Made by a program: the position numbers and the translations under genes
Notes under the pieces: generated by a model
Database searches by the model: none
Told to the model about the DNA's origin: nothing
The model's input: only the letters and a program-made list of their open reading frames with translations
Source: Lamprocystis purpurea DSM 4197
GTDB lineage: Bacteria; Pseudomonadota; Gammaproteobacteria; Chromatiales; Chromatiaceae
Length of the DNA stretch: 39,244 nucleotides
Assembly (NCBI RefSeq): GCF_000379525.1
Contig: NZ_KB902529.1
Coordinates: 1 to 39,244, forward strand
Reading direction: 5' to 3'
In this document: positions 27,237-35,327 of the stretch, in pieces
Position numbering within the stretch: position 1 is the stretch's first letter
Layout of the letters: every line of letters begins with the position of its first letter

Positions 27237-28142
27237 ATGAAGATCGCCCTGCTGTCCCGCGACCCCACCATCTATTCCACCAACCGGCTGGTGCAGGCGG
27301 CGCGGGAGCGCGGGCACGAGATTCGCGTCATCGACGTCCTGCGCTGCTATATGAACATCACCACCCACGCCCAATCCATCCATTACAAGGGCGAAGAGTT
27401 GAAGGGTTTCGACGCGGTGATCCCGCGGATCGGCGCCTCGGTCACCTTTTATGGGGCCGCGGTGCTGCGTCAGTTCGAGATGATGGGCGTCTATGCCCTG
27501 AACGAATCGGTGGCCATCGCGCGTGCCCGCGACAAACTGCGCTCACTGCAGTTGCTGTCGCGCAAGGGCATCGGGCTGCCGATCACCGGTTTCGCCCATG
27601 CCCCGGACGACGTCGAGGACCTGATCAAGATGATCGGCGGTGCGCCGCTGGTCATCAAACTCCTGGAAGGCACCCAGGGGATCGGGGTGGTGCTGGCCGA
27701 AACCGAGCAGGCCGCCAAGAGCCTGATCGAGGCCTTCATGGGGCTGCGCGCCAATATCCTGGTGCAGGAATACATCAAGGAGGCCGAGGGGGCGGACATT
27801 CGCTGTTTCGTCATCGGCGACAAGGTGGTGGCGGCCATCAAGCGCCAGGCCAAGCCCGGTGAGTTCCGCTCCAACCTGCACCGCGGCGGCACCGCCAGCC
27901 TGATCCGCATCACCCCGGAAGAGCGTTCGACCGCGGTGCGTGCCGCCCGCATCATGGGGCTCAACGTGGCCGGGGTCGACGTCCTGCGCTCCCATCACGG
28001 GCCGGTGGTCCTGGAGGTCAACTCCACCCCGGGGCTCGAAGGGATCGAGACGGCGACCTCCAAGAACATCGCCGGCCTGATGATCGAGTATCTGGAGAAA
28101 AACGCCGCCCTGGCCAAGACCCGCGCGCACCGGCAGGCGTGA
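27237..28142 (+). CDS. rimK: RimK-type ATP-grasp ligase (ribosomal protein S6 modification)
   Basis: A 301-residue ATP-grasp ligase (E. coli RimK 300). RimK adds glutamates to the C-terminus of ribosomal protein bS6 and can make poly-glutamate. Motifs: [20 protein letters not shown] start, [35 protein letters not shown] (ATP-grasp), [32 protein letters not shown], and [20 protein letters not shown] with the metal-binding Glu/Asn. A start at 27171 ([10 protein letters not shown]) would overlap the upstream gene by 14 bases and has a better GAGGTGG ribosome site; it adds 22 residues not typical of the family. The start is therefore uncertain. Confidence 0.93.
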   Translation: MKIALLSRDPTIYSTNRLVQAARERGHEIRVIDVLRCYMNITTHAQSIHYKGEELKGFDAVIPRIGASVTFYGAAVLRQFEMMGVYALNESVAIARARDKLRSLQLLSRKGIGLPITGFAHAPDDVEDLIKMIGGAPLVIKLLEGTQGIGVVLAETEQAAKSLIEAFMGLRANILVQEYIKEAEGADIRCFVIGDKVVAAIKRQAKPGEFRSNLHRGGTASLIRITPEERSTAVRAARIMGLNVAGVDVLRSHHGPVVLEVNSTPGLEGIETATSKNIAGLMIEYLEKNAALAKTRAHRQA

Positions 28143-28173
28143 TCTGGTCGATTCAGTGGAACCCGCGGCGGCC

Positions 28174-28398
28174 TCAGCTTGCGCAGTAGGATCGGGCGGT
28201 GGCGTCGCGCGCCCCTTTTGTCTCCACCTTACGGCAGGCGCTCAGGCAGCCGGACTTGGTCTTGGGCGCCTTCGCATCCGTGGCCGGCTTCTCTTGACCA
28301 ATGCAGCGGCGCTCCCGGCAGGTGTAGTAGCTCGTGGTGCGCCCCTTGTACTCATCGGAGTTGATCGAACGAGCAGGCCGACGATTGTGGGGCCGCAA
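28174..28398 (-). pseudogene. Internally deleted copy of the lipoprotein gene at 34460
   Basis: Bases 28172-28358 align with 34458-34644 without gaps and with only a few changes, encoding the same cysteine-rich C-terminus (DEYKGRTTSYYTC, ERRCIGQ, SGCLSACRKVETKGAR, ending RSYCAS). At 28359 the sequence jumps to the match of 34824-34842, so 179 bp of the intact gene are missing. That is not a multiple of three, and the remaining 5' part is out of frame, without a signal peptide. It marks one border of the peptide-export locus. Confidence 0.8.
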
Positions 28399-28421
28399 GT
28401 CCTTGATCAGGATGTCAGCCC

Positions 28422-28817
28422 TCAGCGTCCCCGTCCCATGCCGCGCCCGTTCGCTGCCTGGCCGTGCCTGGCCTCGTACCCGGTGCCATAGGGCAGGTCA
28501 CTGCGATGACCTCCACCGTGGCCGACGCTGCCGGGACCCCCGACCGCGTTGGGACGGTTGGGTTGCTCACCCAGACCCGGTAGCCGTACGGCATCCGCAC
28601 CAGCGGGGGAACCCCAGGTTCTGGTCAAGGCACCGCTTGGCATGGTCAGGGCACCGCTCGGCATGGTCAGGGCACCGCTCGGCACGGTGAGGTCCAGCGG
28701 CCGATTTGGCTCCATGGTCGCGTCCTGGCCCCAAGCCGAGGCAGTGAAGACGCAGAGCAGCGTGGGGAGGGTCAGGCGGTTGATGATCGGGAATACCTCG
28801 GTGTTGACACGGCCCAT
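28422..28817 (-). CDS. Small secreted Gly/Pro-rich protein
   Basis: About 131 residues from the ATG at 28817 (MGRVNTEVFPIINRLTLPTL); an earlier TTG is possible. A Sec-type signal peptide ends at about ASAWG-QD. The mature part opens with three near-identical units (VPSGALT, MPSGALT, MPSGALT) from 21-bp tandem repeats at about 28620-28685, then a Gly/Pro/His-rich tail (GGPGSVGHGGGHRSDLPYG; GRGMGRGR end). No known family. It lies on the same strand just downstream of the GG-motif peptide and the FapF/FapD-like genes, so it could be an exported component, although without a GG motif. Confidence 0.6.
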   Translation of the reverse strand: MGRVNTEVFPIINRLTLPTLLCVFTASAWGQDATMEPNRPLDLTVPSGALTMPSGALTMPSGALTRTWGSPAGADAVRLPGLGEQPNRPNAVGGPGSVGHGGGHRSDLPYGTGYEARHGQAANGRGMGRGR

Positions 28818-28972
28818 TCCAGGCGCACCCGGTAACAACGCGCGGTCAGCGACGGCGGCCTTCAGACATTCTGGCCAAGTTGGAGATGCTCGTCGAGCAG
28901 TCGTCGATTTTCAAAGCCAGCGTGCATCGCCCCCCGCTGCCGGGGGGCGGTGCGTCAACCACGGCTCATGAC

Positions 28973-29215
28973 CTATTTCTTGCCGTATTTCGGACCGGTG
29001 CCGTCATGCTTCGGAATACCGGTGCCGGTGCAGTCGCCGGTGCCGGGGCCGTTTCCACCCGCCACGACCTGGTCCATCTGTGCGGCGCTGAGTTGCGTCG
29101 GGGCCTGCCTGTTGCTTTGCCCCTGGGTGGCCTGGGTTTGAGTGGTCTGATCCGCCGCGACAGCCGTGAAAGCGGCGCCGGCCAGCAGGGCGATCAACAA
29201 GACTCTTGCGTTCAT
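28973..29215 (-). CDS. Small secreted peptide with an LS..MD.V.AGG motif
   Basis: An 80-residue precursor from the ATG at 29215, with a strong GAGGAAA six bases upstream. Residues 1-20 are a Sec signal (MNARVLLIALLAGAAFTAVA). A Gln/Thr-rich linker leads to QLSAAQMDQVVAGGNG at about 41-56, which resembles the end of double-glycine leaders, followed by a 26-residue Gly-rich tail with a single Cys (C62) and a basic end (KYGKK). The neighbouring C39-type peptidase is the enzyme class that cuts after GG. I infer it is the cargo or substrate of the locus; a Sec signal combined with a GG motif is unusual. Confidence 0.72.
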   Translation of the reverse strand: MNARVLLIALLAGAAFTAVAADQTTQTQATQGQSNRQAPTQLSAAQMDQVVAGGNGPGTGDCTGTGIPKHDGTGPKYGKK

Positions 29216-29475
29216 CTGAATTTCCTCAAGTAACAGTGGTGGAGCACATGGTTCGGCTATCAACCCATACTGACAGCCGCTTCCGCAAACGGCCCCTCGT
29301 GAACGGCCCCTCGTGAACGGGGTGTCACCTGGGATGTTTCTCCGTGTGGCGGTAGCAACAGTATTCACCGCGGCTGTTTCTGCACCATGACCAGGGAGTA
29401 TCGCTTGGTTTCCCATCGTGTCAGACTGTATCAGTGCCACCGCGGGGTCTGGTCGATCGCGCCAGCCTATCGCGC

Positions 29476-29592
<117 letters not shown>

Positions 29593-29623
29593 TTGTGTTT
29601 GTATTTAGCTTGTTCTTGACTGG

Positions 29624-30715
29624 TTACCAAAAGCGATACGGCAGCGAGATCGAGAAGATGAAGTCATTGGCGTCGTCCGTGACCCCGGCCGCCGCCGACA
29701 GGTTCAGGAACAGGTTCTTGCCCAGTGTAAAGTCGGCGCCCAGGTTGATGTAACCGGCCGTGGCGACCGCGGTGTGGTACGCGTCGCCCCCCAAGGGTTC
29801 AACCTCATCCCCGCCCGGAAAGTCAAAGGACAGCCCTGCATCAAGTGAAATAGTGGGGGTCGCGGCCAGGGTGACGCCCAGGGTCAGGCCAAAGCGATCG
29901 GCCGGCGTGAGTCGGCCGGTCTGATAGCCCGTACCGTCCCAGAAGGTGGCGGTCTTGGACCAGGCATAGCCATAGGACACCGTGCCATACAGCGCCACCG
30001 GCTCGCTGCGCTTGACGGCAGACAGTGACAGCGTGAGCGAGCGCAAGCCGTCGCCAATGGGTACGGGAGCGAACGGGGCGCTGCCGTTGTCATGGGTGTA
30101 GGCCAGTCGCGCCACCAGTGACGGCCAGGACGCGGTTTCTTGCGTGAGCCGCTTGCCCAGACTGACCGCTAGATCACCGGTGCCGCTGGCTCGCCCCAGC
30201 GGGTAGTCCCGTTGAATGTAAGGCAGATAGAGCGCGGCGGCCATGCCCCAGGGGAGGCCGGCCTCCAGACCCAAACCATAGGCCAAGGACTCATACTGGT
30301 TATCGCCCTGTCCGTCGTGGAACCAGGTGAGGCTGGGGGTGAGGCGGAAGCTTCCGTTGGGCAGCAACACCAGCCCCTTGGTGACCAACGCCTCTTCGAT
30401 CGCGCTGCTCGCGGATGGCGCCTCCACCGGGGGCTTGGCGGCGTCCGCATCGAGGCCCATGACCAGCGGCTCGCCGCCCTTCTTACCGACGGCCAGCCGT
30501 TGTTCCAGGGTCTTGACACGCGTATGCAACTGCTCGTTGATCGCCTGCTGTGCCGCCAGTTGTTGCCGTAACGAGGCGACGGTTGCGGTAGTGGCATCAG
30601 CGCCCGGCGCCCGGTGGGCCGCCGCGTTGTACGGGGTTTGTGGCAACGCGAGCCTGGGCACGAGGGTTGCGCAGCAGGCCAGTAAGAGGCGCGGGGCGGT
30701 GTTATTCATCGGCAT
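29624..30715 (-). CDS. FapF-like outer-membrane beta-barrel protein
   Basis: A 363-residue protein from the ATG at 30715 (MPMNNTAPRLLLACCATLVP), overlapping the peptidase stop; ATG at 30709 is equally possible. Signal peptide, then a coiled coil (TVASLRQQLAAQQAINEQLH, TRVKTLEQRLAVG) at about 45-80, a linker, and a C-terminal barrel of roughly 220 residues with alternating strands (FRLTPSLTWFHDGQGDNQYE) ending in PYRFW with a terminal aromatic. Coiled coil plus 12-strand barrel is the layout of FapF, the Pseudomonas amyloid exporter. Translationally coupled to the FapD-like gene, which supports an export role. Confidence 0.78.
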   Translation of the reverse strand: MPMNNTAPRLLLACCATLVPRLALPQTPYNAAAHRAPGADATTATVASLRQQLAAQQAINEQLHTRVKTLEQRLAVGKKGGEPLVMGLDADAAKPPVEAPSASSAIEEALVTKGLVLLPNGSFRLTPSLTWFHDGQGDNQYESLAYGLGLEAGLPWGMAAALYLPYIQRDYPLGRASGTGDLAVSLGKRLTQETASWPSLVARLAYTHDNGSAPFAPVPIGDGLRSLTLSLSAVKRSEPVALYGTVSYGYAWSKTATFWDGTGYQTGRLTPADRFGLTLGVTLAATPTISLDAGLSFDFPGGDEVEPLGGDAYHTAVATAGYINLGADFTLGKNLFLNLSAAAGVTDDANDFIFSISLPYRFW

Positions 30716-31268
30716 GCTCAGGCAGACGCGGGCGGGTAACGACAAAGGCCATTCCCTCCATCCAGATGGCAGTGAAGTCGGCGATGGACAGGGTGCGGTT
30801 CCCAAAGGCCGGGTCGGCGAGCAAGACCCGCTCGCCCTTGACCCCGTTGAACACCACATAATGGTTGTAGCCGTGCTGATCGATGGGCACGATGGGGGCG
30901 TGAAAGACGCGCAAGTCATCCAATCCAAGGTGCTGGTAGGCACTGCCCCGATAACCGCGGCCCGTGACGAAGTGCTGCAAGTCCAGCAAGGAGAACCCGC
31001 CGCGCGCCTTGACCTTGGCCGGGGCGGTCTGCTCCAGCATGCGGGCGGCGGCGAGGCGCTCGCTGACCGGGTCATTGAAGCCATAGGTCAGCACCGTTGC
31101 CACCGCTGCCGCGGCACAGCTGCTTTCCCACTGCTGCATGACGACGCCGCGCTCACGGATGTCCTTGAGGCTGCGAAATGGTTGCGGTGTCTGCGCCTGC
31201 GCTGGCGCGAGCGTAGCGGCCAGGCACAAGGTGGCGATGAAGAAGTTCGGGACGGCCTTGGTAATCAT
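30702..31268 (-). CDS. FapD-like C39 family peptidase
   Basis: A 188-residue periplasmic protein from the ATG at 31268 with a signal peptide (to about A26, LAPAQA-QT). The C39 triad is present: C51 in QWESSCAAAAVATVL, H136 in HGYNHYVVFNGVKG, D152 in LLADPAFGNRTL. GGFSLLDLQHFVTGRGYRG between them is the strand-helix stretch shared with FapD of the functional-amyloid operon and with C39 domains of bacteriocin exporters, which cut double-glycine leaders. First gene of the minus-strand operon, divergent from the response regulator gene. Confidence 0.85.
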   Translation of the reverse strand: MITKAVPNFFIATLCLAATLAPAQAQTPQPFRSLKDIRERGVVMQQWESSCAAAAVATVLTYGFNDPVSERLAAARMLEQTAPAKVKARGGFSLLDLQHFVTGRGYRGSAYQHLGLDDLRVFHAPIVPIDQHGYNHYVVFNGVKGERVLLADPAFGNRTLSIADFTAIWMEGMAFVVTRPRLPEHADE

Positions 31269-31322
31269 GGTGCCGATGCTCGACCCGCCCTGTAGCAACA
31301 CCTTGTCAGCGCCGTAGCGGCC

Positions 31323-31354
31323 TGTATCAGTGTGTAACGGCGTGTATCCGTGTG
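31323..31354. promoter_or_regulatory. Direct repeats in the divergent promoter, likely response-regulator sites
   Basis: TGTATCAGTGTG (31323-31334) and TGTATCCGTGTG (31343-31354) differ at one position and are 20 bp apart, the two-turn spacing usual for OmpR-family dimers. They lie between the FapD-like gene (start 31268) and the response regulator gene (start 31390). CTGTATCAGTG recurs at 29426-29436, 211 bp upstream of the GG-motif peptide gene. Confidence 0.55.
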
Positions 31355-31389
31355 GTCAGCGGCACCTGGTTCTAGGCTAAGATGACGAC

Positions 31390-32097
31390 ATGACCCCCAC
31401 CGCCCGCATCCTGGTGGTAGACGACGATCCCGCACTGCGGGACCTGCTCTGCGCCTATCTCACCGACACCGGCTTCGTCGTCGACCTGGCCGGCGACGGC
31501 GAGGCGATGCGCCGCGCCATGCAACTGGCCATGCCGGATGCTATCGTCTTGGACCTGATGCTCCCCAACGAAGACGGCTTGGTCCTCACCCGCGCGTTGC
31601 GGACGCACTGCGCCGTGCCGATCCTGATGCTGTCGGCCCGCGGCGAGGAGATCGACCGGGTGGTCGGTCTGGAACTGGGCGCCGACGACTACTTGGCCAA
31701 GCCCTTCAGCCCACGGGAGTTGCTGGCCCGCCTGCGCGCCCTGTTGCGCCGGGCGCAGCGCGTGGGTCCGGCCGCGGAGCCGCCGGGGGAGCACTTCGGC
31801 CCCTACCGGCTCGACCAGGCGGCCCGTCGGCTGCTGCGCGGGGACCAGGATTTGGGCCTGTCCGGCGCCGAGTACGACCTGCTCAAGGTCTTCATCGAGC
31901 GGCCCAATCGGGTGCTGTCCCGGGACCTGCTCCTGGATCTCCTCAAGGGCTACGAGCGCGATCCTTATGACCGCACCGTGGATATCCGGGTGGCACGCCT
32001 GCGGCGCAAGATCGAGCCTGACCCCACCAACCCGGTCTATGTCCGTACCCTGCGCGGCGCGGGCTATCTGTTCAATCCGCGCGGCGCCGAATCCTGA
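31390..32097 (+). CDS. OmpR-family response regulator
   Basis: A 235-residue regulator. Receiver domain 1-120: acidic pair D11-D12, phosphorylated D55 (VLDLMLPNEDGL), K104 (YLAKPFSPRELLARL). Winged-helix DNA-binding domain at about 135-230 (LSGAEYDLLKVFIERPNRVL; DRTVDIRVARLRRKIEPDP; YVRTLRGAGYLFNP), as in OmpR. It binds tandem direct repeats in this family, and such repeats lie 36 bases upstream of its own start. Ten bases before the histidine kinase gene; divergent from the FapD/FapF-like operon, which it probably controls. Confidence 0.95.
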   Translation: MTPTARILVVDDDPALRDLLCAYLTDTGFVVDLAGDGEAMRRAMQLAMPDAIVLDLMLPNEDGLVLTRALRTHCAVPILMLSARGEEIDRVVGLELGADDYLAKPFSPRELLARLRALLRRAQRVGPAAEPPGEHFGPYRLDQAARRLLRGDQDLGLSGAEYDLLKVFIERPNRVLSRDLLLDLLKGYERDPYDRTVDIRVARLRRKIEPDPTNPVYVRTLRGAGYLFNPRGAES

Positions 32098-32107
32098 GAC
32101 CGGACGC

Positions 32108-33490
32108 ATGTCCTGGAACTTGACGCTACGCCAGCAAAACGCGCTGCGACTCGCCCTGATCTTTGTACTGTTTGAGGTGCTGACGACGCTGGCGGTGGTC
32201 TTCCTGCTCATGCAGCCCCTGGCCACGCGGGCCACCAGCGATCTGGCCGGCCTGATGGTGCTCGCCGCCCAGACTTGGGCCGAACTGCCGCCCGAGACCC
32301 GGCCAGCCTTCGAGCGGGAGCTGACCGCATCCCACGGACTGACGCTCGCCGTCGCGCCGCCGACCGGCGCGGTGCGGACCGCCTGGCATGGCATCTATGT
32401 GCGCGAACTGGAGGCGCAACTGGCGCAACGCACCGCCGCGCCCTTGGACTTGGCGAGCGTCGATGCCGGGGCCGAGCCCTGGTTGTGGGCCGGTGTGCCG
32501 GCGGGCGGGCGGACCCTGTGGCTGGGGTTCCCGCGCAGCCGCGTCGGTCCACAGCCGCTGGCCGCCGCCCTGCTGACCCTCTCCGCCGCCCTCATCCTGG
32601 CCGGGCTGGCCGCCTGGTGGCTCGGTCACAGTACCGTGGCACCACTGAAGCGTTTCGCTGTCGCCGCGACCGTGCTGGGCCGCGGCGCGACCCCGGAACT
32701 CTTGCCTGAGACGGGTCCGCGCGAGTTGGCTTCCCTGGCGCGCCGCTTCAACCAATTGGCGTGCCAGGTCCATGACCTGCTGGAGGCACGGACCACCCTG
32801 CTGGCCGGCCTGTCGCACGACCTGCGCACCCCGCTGGCGCGGATGCGGCTCGCGCTCGAGCTGGTCCAGCGACGCCCCGATCCGGCCTGGATCGAGCGGC
32901 TGGAGGCCGATGTCGAAGAAATGAACCACCTGGTGGGGGACGTCCTGGAACTGGCCCGCGGACTGGACGGCGAGGCCGCGGTACCGGTGGACCTAGCCGC
33001 CGTGCTCGAGGCCCTGGCCGGACGCGCCTGGGAGGCGGGCGCCGAGGTCGCCGTGCAGTGTCCGGACTTGAAGATCAGCGCCCCGCCCGCCGCGCTCAGG
33101 CGGGTGCTTGGCAATCTCCTGGCCAACGCCCAGCGTTACGCCGGCGATGGAGCGATCGAACTGCGCGCCCAGTCGAGCGATGGCGCCTGCATCATCGGCG
33201 TCATCGACCAGGGTCCGGGCATCCCGGAGGACCAACTGGAAGCGGTGTTCCGGCCCTTTCACCGGGTGGATGCCTCCCGCAGCCCGGTCACCGGGGGCAC
33301 CGGACTGGGGCTGGCGGTCGTGCGCCAGTTGGCCCAGGCCAACGGCTGGCGGGTCTGGCTGGAAAACCGGCGCGGGGGCGGGCTGGCGGCCTGGGTGAGC
33401 GTGCCGACCGGCAGCGGCGAGCCACCACTTCAGGGGAGGTGTTCCTGTACCCCAGCATCGTCGATCCCGGGGACAACTCGACCGGCGTAA
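32108..33490 (+). CDS. EnvZ-type sensor histidine kinase
   Basis: A 460-residue kinase from the ATG at 32108. Two membrane helices (about 15-37 and 150-173) enclose a periplasmic sensor of about 110 residues. HAMP linker (STVAPLKRFAVAATVLGRGA), H-box with H237 (LLAGLSHDLRTPLARMRLAL), N-box NLLANAQRYAGD near 336, G1 DQGPGIPE near 367 and G2 GGTGLGLAVVRQLAQ near 396. Partner of the preceding regulator. The last 25 residues after VSVPTGSG (RCSCTPASSIPGTTRPA) look like non-family sequence and may come from loss of the original stop. Confidence 0.94.
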   Translation: MSWNLTLRQQNALRLALIFVLFEVLTTLAVVFLLMQPLATRATSDLAGLMVLAAQTWAELPPETRPAFERELTASHGLTLAVAPPTGAVRTAWHGIYVRELEAQLAQRTAAPLDLASVDAGAEPWLWAGVPAGGRTLWLGFPRSRVGPQPLAAALLTLSAALILAGLAAWWLGHSTVAPLKRFAVAATVLGRGATPELLPETGPRELASLARRFNQLACQVHDLLEARTTLLAGLSHDLRTPLARMRLALELVQRRPDPAWIERLEADVEEMNHLVGDVLELARGLDGEAAVPVDLAAVLEALAGRAWEAGAEVAVQCPDLKISAPPAALRRVLGNLLANAQRYAGDGAIELRAQSSDGACIIGVIDQGPGIPEDQLEAVFRPFHRVDASRSPVTGGTGLGLAVVRQLAQANGWRVWLENRRGGGLAAWVSVPTGSGEPPLQGRCSCTPASSIPGTTRPA

Positions 33491-33642
33491 CCAAGACGCA
33501 GCCAGTAAACCGACCGATCCGAGACATTTTGCGCTGCGGCGTTTTTTGCGGACGCGCCGGGGCCGGGGTCGGCGCCAGGCGGGCTGACGCACAGGCATTT
33601 CCTGGCGGGCACCGGCGAAATCGGGTCGCCGCGGCGCCAGTA

Positions 33643-33657
33643 TGAGAATTATTCTCA
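33643..33657. promoter_or_regulatory. Fur-box-like palindrome without a target gene
   Basis: TGAGAATTATTCTCA is a perfect palindrome matching the core of Fur-binding sites. It lies in the 261-bp gap between the convergent kinase and repeat-protein genes, where no gene starts on either strand. It may be left from a deleted iron-regulated gene. Confidence 0.5.
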
Positions 33658-33751
33658 ACAACCTTGTCCCGCGGACAGCCGCGCCCGCGGGCGACGCGCG
33701 GGCAGCCTGACCGGACGCGGCACCGGTGTGACCCCATCCCCCGGCCTGAAG

Positions 33752-34399
33752 TTAGCGCTGGCCGGATGTCCGGCGCTCCAGCAGGTCTTTGAGCCGGACA
33801 AGTTCCTCGTTGCTGAGTCCGAGTAGCCGGTCTTCGGGGCGCAGACTGCGAACCAGCTCCTCCGGCGGCAACCCTCGCACCCGCTCCTCCGGCGGCAACC
33901 CCCGCAGCCGCTCCTCCGGCGGCAGCCCCCGCAGCCGCTCCTCCGGCGGCAGCCCCCGCACCCGCTCCTCCGGCGTCATTTCAGCCAACTTTTGGCGTGT
34001 CCACTCGCGCTTAAAATCTTCAAACGTGTAGGCCATCGGGATACCCACCTCGCGGTAGCGTTGGTAAATTTGCTCAAGTATCGGAACATGGTAGTCCCGG
34101 CGCCAGCGGTAGGTGTCGGCCCCGGCGAAGACCTTCGCCGCCTCGAAGCTGAAGATCTCCCACAATGCGTTGCGCGGACAGGGCTCCACCTCGCGCAATA
34201 TGATCAGGGTCACAGTGCGGCCCACGACCGGCAGGCGGTAGACCCCGGGTTTGACCGCCTCAAGCGCCACTTGCCCCGCCAGGACTCGGGGACGGCGCGT
34301 GGTGACCGCATAGAGTCCGAACTCACCGACCGGCTCCCGCGGCGCGAACGCCTTGCGGTAGTTGACGTAATACTTCAGGATCCGTGTCCGATTGAGCCG
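33752..34399 (-). pseudogene. 5'-truncated gene with a GLPPEERLR repeat tail
   Basis: The frame is open from about 34459 down, and similarity-like sequence starts near RILKYYVNYRKAFAPREPVG (34384), without a start codon of its own; GTG 34270 is only an internal candidate. The middle reads PVVGRTVTLIILREVEPCPR, AGADTYRWRRDYH and MAYTFEDFKREWTRQKLAEM. From about 33852 to 33976 come 27-bp units encoding GLPPEERLR or GLPPEERVR, ending LGLSNEELVRLKDLLERR. Such endings occur in poorly characterised, often transposase- or nuclease-like proteins of this bacterial group; family unsure. The missing N-terminus adjoins the lipoprotein gene repeat at 34458. Confidence 0.55.
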
Positions 34400-34459
34400 G
34401 CCCCCTGCGCTGATGCAGGAGCGCTTCCCCTTGCCTGGGCAGCGATCCGTGTCGGCCTC

Positions 34460-34897
34460 TCAGCTTGCGCAGTAGGATCGGGCGGATGCGTCGCGCGCCC
34501 CTTTTGTCTCCACCTTACGGCAGGCGCTCAGGCAGCCGGACTTGGTCTTGGGTGCCTTCGCATCCGTGGCCGGTGTCTCTTGACCAATGCAGCGGCGCTC
34601 CCGGCAAGTGTAGTAGCTCGTGGTGCGCCCCTTGTACTCATCGGTCGTGCGGCACAGCAGGTATTCCCCGCGGTTCGCCACCACCTCGGCCCCCACGGCA
34701 GAGACGGCGGCGTTCCCGGCCTTTTTGCGGGTGGCCGTCGTGCCGGCGGCGGCCCCCGAAGTCAGGGTCCCGGCGGTGCCGCTTGCCGCGGATGGGACGG
34801 TCTCAGACCCGCCTTTTCCCAGAAGCTGATCGAACGAGCAGGCAGACAGTGCAAGGGTGACACCGGCGGCCACGAGCAGAGTACGTAAGGACAACAC
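34460..34897 (-). CDS. Cysteine-rich lipoprotein
   Basis: A 145-residue lipoprotein with lipobox LSAC at 17-20 (MLSLRTLLVAAGVTLALSAC), so it is lipidated at C20 and processed by signal peptidase II. An Ala/Gly/Thr-rich linker (VPSAASGTAGTLTSGAAAGT) leads to a compact C-terminal domain with six cysteines (LLCRTTDEYKG, YYTCRERRCIGQ, SGCLSACRKVE, SYCAS), likely disulfide-bonded in the periplasm. No named domain recognised. An internally deleted copy lies at 28174-28398; the two bracket the peptide-export and two-component genes as direct repeats. Confidence 0.78.
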   Translation of the reverse strand: MLSLRTLLVAAGVTLALSACSFDQLLGKGGSETVPSAASGTAGTLTSGAAAGTTATRKKAGNAAVSAVGAEVVANRGEYLLCRTTDEYKGRTTSYYTCRERRCIGQETPATDAKAPKTKSGCLSACRKVETKGARDASARSYCAS

Positions 34898-35007
34898 AAG
34901 CTCTCCAAGAGTAAGGTGATATAGAGGTCAGGGCGGCGGCGCCGGGCATCGTATCAGGAAGGCCGAGCCGCAGGCCACCGGGCGCGAGACAGGGTATTCT
35001 ATACTCA

Positions 35008-35041
35008 GTCTGGTTACGAAGCTGGATCTTCGTCACCAGAC
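35008..35041. repeat. Hairpin in the gene-free stretch 34898-35327
   Basis: GTCTGGTTACGAAG and CTTCGTCACCAGAC pair with one mismatch around a six-base loop. The rest of this 430-bp stretch shows no gene I can support; short frames in it have no recognisable protein. Confidence 0.5.
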
Positions 35042-35327
35042 GGGGGGTGGTCCGCGACTGGAAACCGATGCCGAGACCCGGTTTCGCCTGCGTGCGCAAC
35101 GGAGTGCCGGACGGAAGGCGCGTGGCCTGGAGTTGCTCGACAATGCCGCCAACCACGGCGCGGCATCCTGACCGCTTTGGGACCCTATCCGGCGGTTGCT
35201 TGCGGGAATGCCGGTTCGATGGTGCTCATGCGTATGGGGGTACCATACTGTCGGTGTTGCGTGGGCGCCCGGCTTGCCGTGGTTGGTTGTCTGGCAGCGA
35301 GCGCCTCAGTTGGGGCGATCCCGATCG

